From Duganella margarita (lineage in GTDB: Bacteria; Pseudomonadota; Gammaproteobacteria; Burkholderiales; Burkholderiaceae_D), in the NCBI RefSeq assembly GCF_009857535.1, contig NZ_WWCS01000005.1, forward strand, positions 186,001 through 250,000: a stretch of 64,000 nt of DNA, written 5' to 3'. Positions 8,932-18,513 of the stretch are shown here, piece after piece. Numbering within the stretch: the first letter of the stretch is position 1; every line of letters begins with the position of its first letter. Below the pieces are notes generated by a model, which was given only the letters and a program-made list of their open reading frames with translations, did not search any database and had not been told where the DNA came from. A program made the translations under genes and the position numbers.

Positions 8932-8951
8932 TACCTACCAACTAGTAGGTA
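8932..8951. promoter_or_regulatory. Operator O2 of the TetR-family regulator
   Basis: TACCTAC-N6-GTAGGTA, a perfect 7-bp dyad sharing the CCTAC-N6-GTAGG core of O1. It lies 19 bases before the ATG of the membrane-protein gene at 8970, just upstream of its AAAGGA ribosome-binding site, so binding would block transcription or elongation there. Confidence 0.75.
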
Positions 8952-8969
8952 GTAAACAAAGGAATCATC

Positions 8970-9527
8970 ATGAACGACCATCTCAACCAGGGAAGCTGGC
9001 TCAAGCAGTACTACTCCCTGCGGGCGGCGTTTTCCATCGCCTGGGTCATTGCGGCCCTGACGGCGGGCAAGCAATCGTGGCTGATCGGCGCGGTGCTGCT
9101 GGTCGCCTATCCGGCATGGGATGCGGTGGCCAATTTCATCGACGCCGGCCGCAACGGCGGGCTGGCGGCCAACCGCACCCAGGCCATCAACTTCGGCGTC
9201 AGCCTGGCGACGGCGCTGGCAGTGGGACTGAGCTTGCAAAGCATGCAGGCGGTGCTGGGCGTGTTTGGCGCGTGGGCGATTCTGGCGGGACTGCTGCAGC
9301 TGGGCACCGGCGTGCGGCGCTGGAAAACCAACGGCGCGCAGTGGGCGATGATCCTGAGCGGCGGCCAGTCGGCGCTGGCCGGCGGCGCCTTCATCTTCCA
9401 GGCGCTGCACACGGCAGAACCGCCGGCGCTGGCCACGGTGGTGGGCTATGCGGGCTTTGGCGCGTTCTACTTCCTGATCTCGGCGCTGCTGCTGGCATTG
9501 AGCGCGCGCCGCCGGCAACGCGCGTAA
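8970..9527 (+). CDS. Polytopic membrane protein under TetR-type control
   Basis: 185 residues with about six hydrophobic helices and short loops, ending in a basic ARRRQRA tail. The arrangement resembles small DUF308/HdeD-like membrane proteins, but I do not recognise a diagnostic motif, so the family is uncertain. Start: ATG at 8970 behind AAAGGA. It is the apparent target of the upstream TetR-family repressor, because an operator matching the regulator's own lies in its leader. A role in tolerance to whatever the regulator senses is inferred from this alone. Confidence 0.75.
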   Translation: MNDHLNQGSWLKQYYSLRAAFSIAWVIAALTAGKQSWLIGAVLLVAYPAWDAVANFIDAGRNGGLAANRTQAINFGVSLATALAVGLSLQSMQAVLGVFGAWAILAGLLQLGTGVRRWKTNGAQWAMILSGGQSALAGGAFIFQALHTAEPPALATVVGYAGFGAFYFLISALLLALSARRRQRA

Positions 9528-9547
9528 CGGCTTGGGGCGCCGCCGGC

Positions 9548-9706
9548 TTATTCCGGATGGCGCGCCTGCCAGGCCTTGAGCGCCGCGCGGTAGCGGTCCA
9601 GTTCTTCCTGGTACAGGTCATCTACGCAGTAAGTGCAGCCGCTGTGGCAGCAGTCGCCCGGTTCGGGCGGGGTGGGTGGTTGCGGCTTCGGGTCATCCAT
9701 ACTCAT
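9548..9706 (-). CDS. Oxidoreductase-like domain small protein (52 aa)
   Basis: A short gene read on the minus strand: a Pro-rich N-terminus, then DCCHSGCTYCVDDLYQEEL, then a helical tail ending QARHPE. The CC-x3-C-x2-C cluster followed by V.D.Y.EEL is the signature of the small oxidoreductase-like (Oxidored_like) family, whose biochemical role is not established. The cysteines could bind a metal. The ATG at 9706 lies 8 bases after the stop of the sensor diguanylate cyclase, so it is probably translated from that transcript. It converges on the membrane-protein gene, with 20 bases between stops. Confidence 0.75.
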   Translation of the reverse strand: MSMDDPKPQPPTPPEPGDCCHSGCTYCVDDLYQEELDRYRAALKAWQARHPE

Positions 9707-9714
9707 ACTTTTCT

Positions 9715-12700
9715 CTACATCGGCGGCATGGCCAGCAGCGCCATGTTGCGGCCTTTTTCCTTGGCGCGATACAGGGCCCGGTCGGCCAGCTGCACCAGAT
9801 CCTGCGGCGAGGTGTCGTCGCTCGGCACCATCACCGCCACGCCGATACTGATCGTCATGATACCAAACGGCGACTGTTCATGCGGCAACGCCCGCCGCGC
9901 CAGTTCGGCGCAGATATCCTGCGCCACGCCAAATGCATCGGCCGAGTCGGTGGCCGCCGCCAGCAGCGCGAACTCCTCGCCGCCATAGCGGGCCACCAGG
10001 TCGGTGGTGCGGCGGCCGTGGGTGGTGATCAGGTCGGCCACGGTGCGCAGCGCGGCGTCGCCAGCCAGGTGGCCGTAGTGGTCGTTGTACTTTTTGAAGT
10101 AGTCGACGTCCAGCATCGATAGCGCCAGCGTCTGCCCGGTGCGCGCGGCGCGCCGCCATTCGGCTTCCAGCGCCAGGTCGAAACCGCGCCGGTTGCTGAC
10201 GCCGGTCAGGCCGTCGGTGGTGCTGAGCGCGGCCAGCTTGCGGTTGGATTCTTCCAGTTCCACGGTGCGCGCCGCCACCGTCTGTTCCAGCTCGGCCTGG
10301 TGGCGCGTCAGCCGCGTGATGCGCACCTTGTACGCCAGCGCCAGCGAACCCACCACCAGCGCCATCAGGCCGGAGCGGAACCACCAGCGCTGCCAGAACG
10401 GCGGCGTGATGGTGATGTTGAGCGTGGCCGGCACCTGGTTCCACACGCCCAGGTGATTGGCGGCCTTGACGCGGAAGATGTACTTGCCCGGATTCAGATT
10501 GGTGTAGCTGGCGGTGCGGTGGCTGGCGTCGGTCTCGACCCAGTCGCGGTCAAAGCCTTGCAGCTGGTAGGAATAACGGTTGCCGGACGGCTCGGTGTAG
10601 TGCAGCGCCGCGAATTCCAGTGCAAACACCGACGCCTGCGACGACAGGGTCAGCGCGGTCGGCGCCGTCACCGGACCTTCGGCCTTGACGTTCTCGCTCG
10701 GCTGGCCGTTTTGCAGCGAATGGTTGAATACGGTGATGTCGGTGATCGCCACCTGCGGCGGCACCGAGCTGGTCTTCACTTTCGACGGCGTCACCGCCGT
10801 CATGCCGTGCACGCCGCCGAAGAACAGCGTGCCGTCCGCGCCCAGCGCCGACGAGTTGACGGTAAAGCCTTCGGTCAAACCATCCGACGCGGTAAAGTGC
10901 GTGACCTTGCCGCTGTCCGGCTCCAGCCGGTACAGGCCGGTGATGGTGCTGCACCAGATCCTGCCTTCATGATCGTGCTGGATCGACAGGATTTTCGGCG
11001 CGCGCATGGCGGCCGCGTAGGACTTGAAGGTGATCCCGCCATCCGGCTTGAACACCACCAGGTTCAGCCCCTTGCTGGTGCCGACCCAGATGCGGCCTTG
11101 CGCATCCTCATGCAGGCTGGCGATGTTGTCGTCGCTGAGGCTGTTCGCGTCCTGGTTGGAGTGGCGGTAGTGGCGGAACTTGCCGCTGGCCTGGTCCAGC
11201 AGGTCGAGGCCGCCGCCATTCCATTCCGAGCCGGCCCACACGCGGCCTTGGCGATCTTCCAGCACCGCCGAGGTGCCGTTGACGCTGCGCGAGGTCGGGT
11301 CCTGCGGATCGTTGTAGTAGATCTTGCGCAGGTCGGTCTTGATCTCGTAGCGGATCAGGCTGTTACCGGTGGCCAGCCACAGCACGCCGCCGGCGCCGGG
11401 CGCGATGGCGTTGATGTAGTCGCTGGCGGTGTTGCCGAAGTGGATGGCCTGGAACGGGCTGTCCGGCGTGTCCAGCCGGTTCAGGCCGTTGGACGTGCCC
11501 AGCCACAGCGGACCCTTGCCGTCGTCGTCCTGGTACATGCTGTAGACGATCGAGTGCGACAGCTTGCCGGGCACCTTGTCGTCGGCGTGGTAGCTGTGCA
11601 GCACCTTGCTGGTGGCCGGGTCGTACAAGCTCATGCCCACATTCCCGCCCAGCCACATCTTGCCGTTCGGCGCGCGCGACAGGCTCAGCAGCGCATTGCT
11701 GGCCGGCGCCGAGCGGCTGTCGATGCGGAACGGCACATGGCGGGTAAAGCCTTCGCTGCTCAGGTTGGCCAGGGCGATGCCGTCGGTGAAGGAAGCGATC
11801 CACAGCATGCCGCCGCGGTCCTGCATCACCGCGCGCAGGTTGTCGCCGGGCAGGCTGTAGGGATCGTCGGCGGCGTGCACGAACTGGTCGAATGCTTCGT
11901 CGGCTTCGTTCCAGCGCAGCAGCCCGGCCGACAGCGTGGTGGCCCACAGCACGCCCTTGTTGTCGAGGCCGAAGTTGGTGATGCGGCTGTACGGCGAAAC
12001 GATGGCCTTGCGGGTGTCCCAGTCGCTTTTGCCGTCCCAGCGGATGATGCCGGACTCGGTGCCGATCCACAGCGCGCCGCTGGTGTCGAATTGCAGCGCG
12101 CGGACGATGTTGACGCGCGCGTCCGGCTTGGCCGCTGGATCGACCTGGTGGTGGCGGAAGGTTTTGGCGCCGGGCGCCAGGTAATCCAGGCCGCCGGGCC
12201 AGGTGCCGATCCAGACGCCGCCTTGCGCGTCCAGCGCCAGCGCGTTGAGGTCGTTGCTGGCCAGGCTGTCGGGATCGGCGTCGCTGTGGGCGTAGATGGC
12301 GTCGAACTTGCCGCTGCGCGGATCGAAGTGCTGCAGGCCGCCCCAGGTGCCGATCCACAGGCCGTCCTTGCCGTCCGAAATGATGTTCTTGACGATGCGG
12401 TGGTTCTTCGGCGCCTTGTCGGAGGTAAACGTGGTGAAGTTGTTGGTGTCCGGATTGAAGCGCGCCAGGCCGTTCTGGGTGGCGGCCCAGATGCGGCCCT
12501 GGCGGTCCTCGAAGATGGACGACACGCGGTCATGCGGCAGGCTGGCCGGATCGGCCGGATTGTTGGTGTATTTCACCGCCTGGTAGCCGTTGTAGCGGTA
12601 CAGGCCGTCCGTGTGGGTGCCGACCCAGACAAAGCCCTTGCGGTCCTGGATCAGCGACAACATCGACGGTTCGTCGCCGGCCAGCGGGCCGAGTTTCTTG

Positions 12701-12807
12701 AATCGCAACGACGGCGAGGGCGCCGCGCTGGTGATACTTGCGGCGCTCAGCGCCAGCAACAGGCAAAGGAAGAGCAGGCGGCGCAGGGCCGGGAAGGGCG
12801 CTAACAT
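9715..12807 (-). CDS. Periplasmic propeller-sensor diguanylate cyclase (Reg_prop, Y_Y_Y, GGDEF)
   Basis: About 1,030 residues from the ATG at 12807. That start directly precedes a clean signal/anchor (LLFLCLLLALSAASITSAAP); the ORF extends 33 codons further without one. The large N-terminal part has repeated two-component-regulator propeller blades (recurring G.LWIGT, D..G.LW, F...P.DP.SL patterns) forming a probable twin beta-propeller. A Y_Y_Y domain (~745-810), one TM helix, a short coiled coil and GGDEF follow. The active site is GGEEF, with an RTTD inhibitory-site motif five residues before it. This resembles the sensor half of Bacteroidetes hybrid polysaccharide sensors but outputs c-di-GMP. 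The ligand is unknown; a carbohydrate is plausible by analogy. Confidence 0.88.
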   Translation of the reverse strand: MLAPFPALRRLLFLCLLLALSAASITSAAPSPSLRFKKLGPLAGDEPSMLSLIQDRKGFVWVGTHTDGLYRYNGYQAVKYTNNPADPASLPHDRVSSIFEDRQGRIWAATQNGLARFNPDTNNFTTFTSDKAPKNHRIVKNIISDGKDGLWIGTWGGLQHFDPRSGKFDAIYAHSDADPDSLASNDLNALALDAQGGVWIGTWPGGLDYLAPGAKTFRHHQVDPAAKPDARVNIVRALQFDTSGALWIGTESGIIRWDGKSDWDTRKAIVSPYSRITNFGLDNKGVLWATTLSAGLLRWNEADEAFDQFVHAADDPYSLPGDNLRAVMQDRGGMLWIASFTDGIALANLSSEGFTRHVPFRIDSRSAPASNALLSLSRAPNGKMWLGGNVGMSLYDPATSKVLHSYHADDKVPGKLSHSIVYSMYQDDDGKGPLWLGTSNGLNRLDTPDSPFQAIHFGNTASDYINAIAPGAGGVLWLATGNSLIRYEIKTDLRKIYYNDPQDPTSRSVNGTSAVLEDRQGRVWAGSEWNGGGLDLLDQASGKFRHYRHSNQDANSLSDDNIASLHEDAQGRIWVGTSKGLNLVVFKPDGGITFKSYAAAMRAPKILSIQHDHEGRIWCSTITGLYRLEPDSGKVTHFTASDGLTEGFTVNSSALGADGTLFFGGVHGMTAVTPSKVKTSSVPPQVAITDITVFNHSLQNGQPSENVKAEGPVTAPTALTLSSQASVFALEFAALHYTEPSGNRYSYQLQGFDRDWVETDASHRTASYTNLNPGKYIFRVKAANHLGVWNQVPATLNITITPPFWQRWWFRSGLMALVVGSLALAYKVRITRLTRHQAELEQTVAARTVELEESNRKLAALSTTDGLTGVSNRRGFDLALEAEWRRAARTGQTLALSMLDVDYFKKYNDHYGHLAGDAALRTVADLITTHGRRTTDLVARYGGEEFALLAAATDSADAFGVAQDICAELARRALPHEQSPFGIMTISIGVAVMVPSDDTSPQDLVQLADRALYRAKEKGRNMALLAMPPM

Positions 12808-12949
12808 GGGGGGATCACAGTGAATTCTGGACAGGTTGGCTATTATACATGCCATTGATGCAAGGGTTTCGTGATAAAAGCTGCTGGTTTTTAGCGCAGT
12901 TGTCAAAAAGTAGGGTATAGTTTACGGCGCTTCACCATCCGTCCAGAAT

Positions 12950-14428
<1,479 letters not shown>

Positions 14429-14435
14429 CTTGCCG

Positions 14436-14463
14436 AAAAACCGCTCAGTCGAGCGGTTTTTTT
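14436..14463 (+). terminator. Rho-independent terminator of rhlE
   Basis: An 11-bp perfect stem AAAAACCGCTC / GAGCGGTTTTT with a four-base loop AGTC, then further T residues, starting eight bases after the rhlE stop. Confidence 0.9.
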
Positions 14464-14479
14464 CTGCGCAGCATGCGGC

Positions 14480-14511
14480 AATAATGTATTATTCAATGCG
14501 CAAACATTATT
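14480..14511. promoter_or_regulatory. AT-rich dyad before the arabinose-module operon
   Basis: Inverted repeat AATAATGT (14480-14487) and ACATTATT (14504-14511) with a 16-base spacer, ending nine bases before the ATG of the GtrA gene. It lies in the only AT-rich stretch here and overlaps a -10-like TATTAT. It could be an operator or part of the promoter. The bound protein is unknown. Confidence 0.4.
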
Positions 14512-14520
14512 CTTTCGTAA

Positions 14521-14922
14521 ATGAAACTGGCACGTACCTATCTGCTGCTGGCGATCATCGCCACGCTCTTCAACATTGCCGTGCAGGACTTGTGTACCCG
14601 CGTGTATGCCGGCCCCTATCATCTGCTGCTGGCCATGATCGTCGGCACCGGCGCCGGCCTGGTGCTCAAATACGTGCTGGACAAGCGCTACATCTTCCGC
14701 TTCCGCGCCGACAACCTCGGCCATGACAGCCGCGTGTTCGTGCTGTACGCCACCGCCGGCCTGGCCACCACAGTGATTTTCTGGGGCTTCGAGTTCGGTT
14801 TCAACCACTTGTTCGGCAGCCGCGAAGGACGCTACCTCGGCGCCGGCCTGGGCCTGGGTATCGGCTACCTGTGCAAGTACCAGCTGGACAAGCGCTACGT
14901 GTTTACTTCGGTGGCGGCCTGA
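14521..14922 (+). CDS. GtrA-family membrane protein
   Basis: 133 residues with four membrane helices and the repeated K..LDKR(Y)(I/V)F motif near residues 50-58 and 121-128, typical of GtrA-like proteins. Known members are thought to help move polyprenyl-phosphate-linked sugars across the inner membrane. Here it leads an operon with DprE1- and DprE2-like enzymes, so flipping polyprenyl-phospho-arabinose is the natural inference. Its TGA overlaps the ATG of the next gene by one base (TGATG), implying translational coupling. There is no clear ribosome-binding site before its own ATG. Confidence 0.88.
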   Translation: MKLARTYLLLAIIATLFNIAVQDLCTRVYAGPYHLLLAMIVGTGAGLVLKYVLDKRYIFRFRADNLGHDSRVFVLYATAGLATTVIFWGFEFGFNHLFGSREGRYLGAGLGLGIGYLCKYQLDKRYVFTSVAA

Positions 14923-16226
14923 TGCGCTTGCACGGCTGGGGACGTTATCCGGTGGCCGAGGCCACGGTACTCACGCCAGCCGGCGCCAGTGACACCGCGC
15001 GCCTGCTGGCCGCGCGCGCTGGCCAGCCGCTGATCGCGCGCGGCCTGGGCCGCAGCTACGGCGACAGTGCGATCGCGCCGCTGGTGATCGACAACACCCG
15101 CCGTCACCTGCTGCTGGACTTCGACCCGGCCAGCGGCGTGCTGCGGGCCGAAGCCGGCGCCACGCTGGCCGACCTGCTGGACGTGCTGCTGCCGCAGGGC
15201 TGGTTCCTGCCGGTCACGCCGGGCACCAAATTCGTCACGCTGGGCGGCGCCGTCGCCAGCGATGTGCACGGCAAGAACCACCACCTGGACGGCTGCTTCA
15301 GCGCCCACGTGCTGTCGTTCGAACTGCTGCTGGCCGATGGCCGCGTGCTGGAGTGTTCGCGCAGCGCCCATCCCGAGCTGTTCCGCGCCACCTGCGGTGG
15401 CATGGGGCTGACCGGCATCTTGCTGACTGTCACGCTACGCATGCGGCGCGTGGCCAGCGCCTATATCGACCAGACCACGCTGCGCGCGCGCTCGCTGGGC
15501 GAGGTGCTGGCGCTGTTCGAACAGCACCGCGCCGCCACTTATTCGGTGGCCTGGATCGATTGCGTCAGCGGCGCCAATGGCCCGCGCCTGGGGCGCTCGC
15601 TGCTGATGCTGGGCGAGCACGCCGAGCAGGGCGGGCTGGCGGCGCTGCCCAAGCGCAGCCGCACGGTGCCGCTCGACCTGCCGCCGCAGTTGATGAACCG
15701 CCACACCATCGGCGCCTTCAACCAGCTGTACTACCACTTGCCACGCAGCACCCACGCGCGGGTGCACTACGAACCGTATTTCTACCCGCTCGACGGCCTG
15801 CTGCACTGGAACCGCCTGTACGGCAAGGCCGGCTTCGTGCAGTACCAGTTCGTGATTCCGCGCGCGGCCGGCACGGCGGCGCTGCAGGCGATCCTGGCGC
15901 GCATCGCCGCGTCCGGGCGCGGCTCCTTCCTGGCGGTGCTGAAGACCTTCGGTCCGGCCAACGACAACTTCCTGTCGTTCCCGCTGGAAGGTTATACGCT
16001 GGCGCTCGACTTCAAGCTGGAAGCCGGCCTGCTGCCGCTGCTGGACGAACTGGACGCCATGGTGCTGGCCGCCGGCGGCCGCCATTACCTGGCCAAGGAT
16101 GCGCGCATGAGCCACGCCACCTTCCAGCGCAGTTATCCGCAACTTTCCGCCTTCCAGCAGGTGCGACGCGACTACGGCGCCGTCGGCGCGTTCGCTTCCT
16201 GCCAATCCACCCGTCTTGGACTCTGA
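14922..16226 (+). CDS. DprE1-like FAD-linked polyprenyl-phosphoryl-ribose 2'-oxidase
   Basis: 434 residues. The N-terminal FAD-binding domain has GRSYGDSA (~45) and the hallmark PGTKFVTLGGAVASDVHGKNHH (positions ~98-119, residues P through H), closely resembling the decaprenylphosphoryl-ribose oxidase DprE1. The C-terminal half is the ALO-type substrate domain. DprE1 oxidises the 2'-OH of polyprenyl-phospho-ribose to the keto sugar that DprE2 then reduces, giving polyprenyl-phospho-D-arabinose. The true start is the ATG overlapping the GtrA stop; an upstream in-frame extension is inside gtrA. It is followed after one base by the short-chain reductase, its expected partner. Confidence 0.88.
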   Translation: MRLHGWGRYPVAEATVLTPAGASDTARLLAARAGQPLIARGLGRSYGDSAIAPLVIDNTRRHLLLDFDPASGVLRAEAGATLADLLDVLLPQGWFLPVTPGTKFVTLGGAVASDVHGKNHHLDGCFSAHVLSFELLLADGRVLECSRSAHPELFRATCGGMGLTGILLTVTLRMRRVASAYIDQTTLRARSLGEVLALFEQHRAATYSVAWIDCVSGANGPRLGRSLLMLGEHAEQGGLAALPKRSRTVPLDLPPQLMNRHTIGAFNQLYYHLPRSTHARVHYEPYFYPLDGLLHWNRLYGKAGFVQYQFVIPRAAGTAALQAILARIAASGRGSFLAVLKTFGPANDNFLSFPLEGYTLALDFKLEAGLLPLLDELDAMVLAAGGRHYLAKDARMSHATFQRSYPQLSAFQQVRRDYGAVGAFASCQSTRLGL

Positions 16227-16227
16227 C

Positions 16228-16965
16228 ATGCAAAAAATCCTCATCATCGGCGCCACCTCCGCCATCGCCGAAGCCGCCGCGCGCCGCTTCGCCCAGCGCG
16301 GCGATGCGCTGTACCTGCTGGCCCGCAACGGCGAGCGCCTGGAGGCGCTGCTGGTCGACCTGAAAATCCGCGGCGCCGCCATGACTGCCGGCGCGCCGTT
16401 CGACGCCAACGACTTCGATCAGCACGCCGCCACGCTGGAGCGCGCCGCCGCCGCCCTCGGCGGCCTGGACGCGGTGCTGATCGCCCACGGCACGCTGCCG
16501 GACCAGCAGGCCTGCCAGACCGACGCCACGCTGGCGCTGCAGGAAATCAGTACCAATGCGCTGAGTGTGATCTCGCTGTTGACCCTGATCGCCAACCGCT
16601 TCGAGGCGCAGCGCAGCGGCACCATCGCCGTGATCGGCTCGGTGGCCGGCGACCGCGGCCGCCAGTCCAACTACGTGTACGGCAGCGCCAAGGGCATGCT
16701 GGCGATCTTCCTGCAGGGCCTGCGCAACCGCCTGTTCAAGTCCGGCGTGCACGTGCTGACCATCAAGCCCGGCTTCGTCGACACGCCGATGACGGCCGCC
16801 TTCCCCAAGGGACCGTTATGGGCCACGCCGGAGCAGGTCGGCGGCGCCATCGTCAAGGCCATGGACGGCCAGCGCAACGTGCTGTACACGCCGTTCTTCT
16901 GGTGGGGCATCATGGCCATCATCCGCGCCATTCCGGAAACCATCTTCAAAAAACTCAGCCTGTAA
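16228..16965 (+). CDS. DprE2-like short-chain dehydrogenase/reductase
   Basis: 245 residues. Rossmann motif IIGATSAIAEAAAR at the N-terminus, the NAG-like AHGT segment, an active-site Ser in VIGSVAG and YxxxK as YGSAK. The KPGFVDTPM strand and the aromatic C-terminal membrane-associating tail (LYTPFFWWGIMAIIRAIP) are as in DprE2 proteins. It should use NAD(P)H to reduce the 2'-keto intermediate to D-arabinose on the lipid carrier. Start: ATG at 16228, one base after the DprE1-like stop. The final A of its TAA is the first base of the next gene's ATG, so the four genes 14521-18497 look like a single coupled operon. Confidence 0.87.
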   Translation: MQKILIIGATSAIAEAAARRFAQRGDALYLLARNGERLEALLVDLKIRGAAMTAGAPFDANDFDQHAATLERAAAALGGLDAVLIAHGTLPDQQACQTDATLALQEISTNALSVISLLTLIANRFEAQRSGTIAVIGSVAGDRGRQSNYVYGSAKGMLAIFLQGLRNRLFKSGVHVLTIKPGFVDTPMTAAFPKGPLWATPEQVGGAIVKAMDGQRNVLYTPFFWWGIMAIIRAIPETIFKKLSL

Positions 16966-18497
16966 TGCGCGCCGTGCAATCGATCGCGGCGGCCCTGCTG
17001 GCCGCACTGGCGGCCGTCTGCCTGGCGCTGATGTATATGAAGCAGGGCATTACGGCGTCGCTGTTCTTCAATTCCGATGCCAGCTACCTGGCTGCGCTGT
17101 ACTACGACCTGTTCGAGCGCGGCGGCCGGCTGTCGGCCTGGTTCCTGACGCCGGCGCCGTATTTTTTTCCCGACTGGCCGTTGTATTTTGGCATGCGCTG
17201 GCTGAGCGGCGCCGTCTATCCGGCGCTGGCCGGCGTCATGGCGCTGCAGGCGCTGCTGATGTGGGGCCTGAGCGCGCTGCTGTTGCGCCGCTTCACCCGC
17301 ACCTCCAATGCGCTGGCGGCGGCGGCGCTGGGTACGGTGGTGATCTGCCTGCCGGCGGTGAATGGCGTCTTCCCTTACCTGTACGTGATGCTGGCGAGCT
17401 ATCACTTCGGCGCCATGCTGGCGCTGCTGGGCGGGGCAGCGCTGTTACTGCCGCGGCTGGACCGGCCGGCCACGCGCGGCCAGTTGGCGGCGGTGCTGGC
17501 GCTGACCACGCTGATGGTGCTGTCCGATCGTCTGTACGCGCTGCAATTCGTGCTGCCGGCGCTGGCGCTGCTGGTGTTGTTGCGCGCGCGACTCAGTAAC
17601 TGGCGTCCGCTTGCGCTGGTGTTGCTGGCCGGCTGCATGGCCGGCGTGGCGCTATACAAATGGAAACTGCTGGTGGCCCATGGCGTCAGCATGCCGTGGC
17701 ATCTGACAGCGCGCTTGGCCGCCGCCAACTTGCGCGCGCTGGCCGACATCAGCGCCGTGGTGTGGCAGCACTATCCGCTGCTCGCGCTGTACAGCACCGG
17801 CTACTATGCGCTGCTGGTTGTGCTGGCGCCGGGCACGCTGCTGAATCGTGGTTGGCGGCTGCGCGACAGCCACGCCGCCTGGCTGTTTATGCTGAATTTG
17901 GCGAGCAGCGCCGGCCTGCTGCTGGCGATGACGCTGTCGGACCGCGCGCCGACCGACCGCTATCTGATTCCCGCCTTCCTGTTGCCAGTTTTGCTGGGCC
18001 CCGCATTAGGCTGGTCGCTGGCGGCGCAATGGCGCGGTGAGCAGGTGCGCCGGCACGGCGGCCTGACGCTGCTGCTGGGCGGTGCGCTGCTGGCGTTTCC
18101 CCTGTGCCAGGCGGTGGGGCGCGCCGGACCGGTTCAGCACGAATATTATCCCGCCGAGATCGCCTGTGCCGACCGCGTGTTCGCGCAGTACGATCTGCGC
18201 CGCGGCTACGCCGGCTATTGGGATGCGGCCTGGGTGGCAATGGCCAGCCAGCGCAAGCCGGTGATCGCGCTGGCCGCCATCGACCTGCGTGAACACCACT
18301 GGATCACCACCGCCGGCAATTACCAGCCGCGCTACGATTTTGCGCTGGTGACCACCGATCCGGCCGATCTCGACCGGCCGCAGGCCGGAGTGGTGATCGC
18401 CCGCAACGGGCCGCCGCAGGCGGTGGTGCACTGCGGGGCGCTGAATATCCTGGTGTATCCGCGTGACGGCGTGCAGCCGCTGGCGCCGCCGAAATAA
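16965..18497 (+). CDS. GT-C-like polytopic membrane protein, candidate arabinosyltransferase
   Basis: 510 residues with roughly ten or eleven membrane helices followed by a C-terminal soluble portion (~385-510). An acidic motif in the first loop (FFNSDASYL, ~residues 35-43) is where GT-C enzymes keep their catalytic Asp. I do not recognise a specific family. As the fourth gene of an operon with GtrA, DprE1-like and DprE2-like proteins, it is a good candidate for the transferase that uses polyprenyl-phospho-D-arabinose on the periplasmic side. That is inference from position and topology only. The ATG at 16965 overlaps the previous stop by one base. Confidence 0.7.
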   Translation: MRAVQSIAAALLAALAAVCLALMYMKQGITASLFFNSDASYLAALYYDLFERGGRLSAWFLTPAPYFFPDWPLYFGMRWLSGAVYPALAGVMALQALLMWGLSALLLRRFTRTSNALAAAALGTVVICLPAVNGVFPYLYVMLASYHFGAMLALLGGAALLLPRLDRPATRGQLAAVLALTTLMVLSDRLYALQFVLPALALLVLLRARLSNWRPLALVLLAGCMAGVALYKWKLLVAHGVSMPWHLTARLAAANLRALADISAVVWQHYPLLALYSTGYYALLVVLAPGTLLNRGWRLRDSHAAWLFMLNLASSAGLLLAMTLSDRAPTDRYLIPAFLLPVLLGPALGWSLAAQWRGEQVRRHGGLTLLLGGALLAFPLCQAVGRAGPVQHEYYPAEIACADRVFAQYDLRRGYAGYWDAAWVAMASQRKPVIALAAIDLREHHWITTAGNYQPRYDFALVTTDPADLDRPQAGVVIARNGPPQAVVHCGALNILVYPRDGVQPLAPPK

Positions 18498-18513
18498 GAC
18501 GGCGGGTGCCGGC

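Noticed and set aside
10300..12804. Plus-strand ORF of 834 codons opposite the propeller-sensor gene
   Set aside because: Compositional shadow; the minus-strand protein has clear propeller, Y_Y_Y and GGDEF domains.
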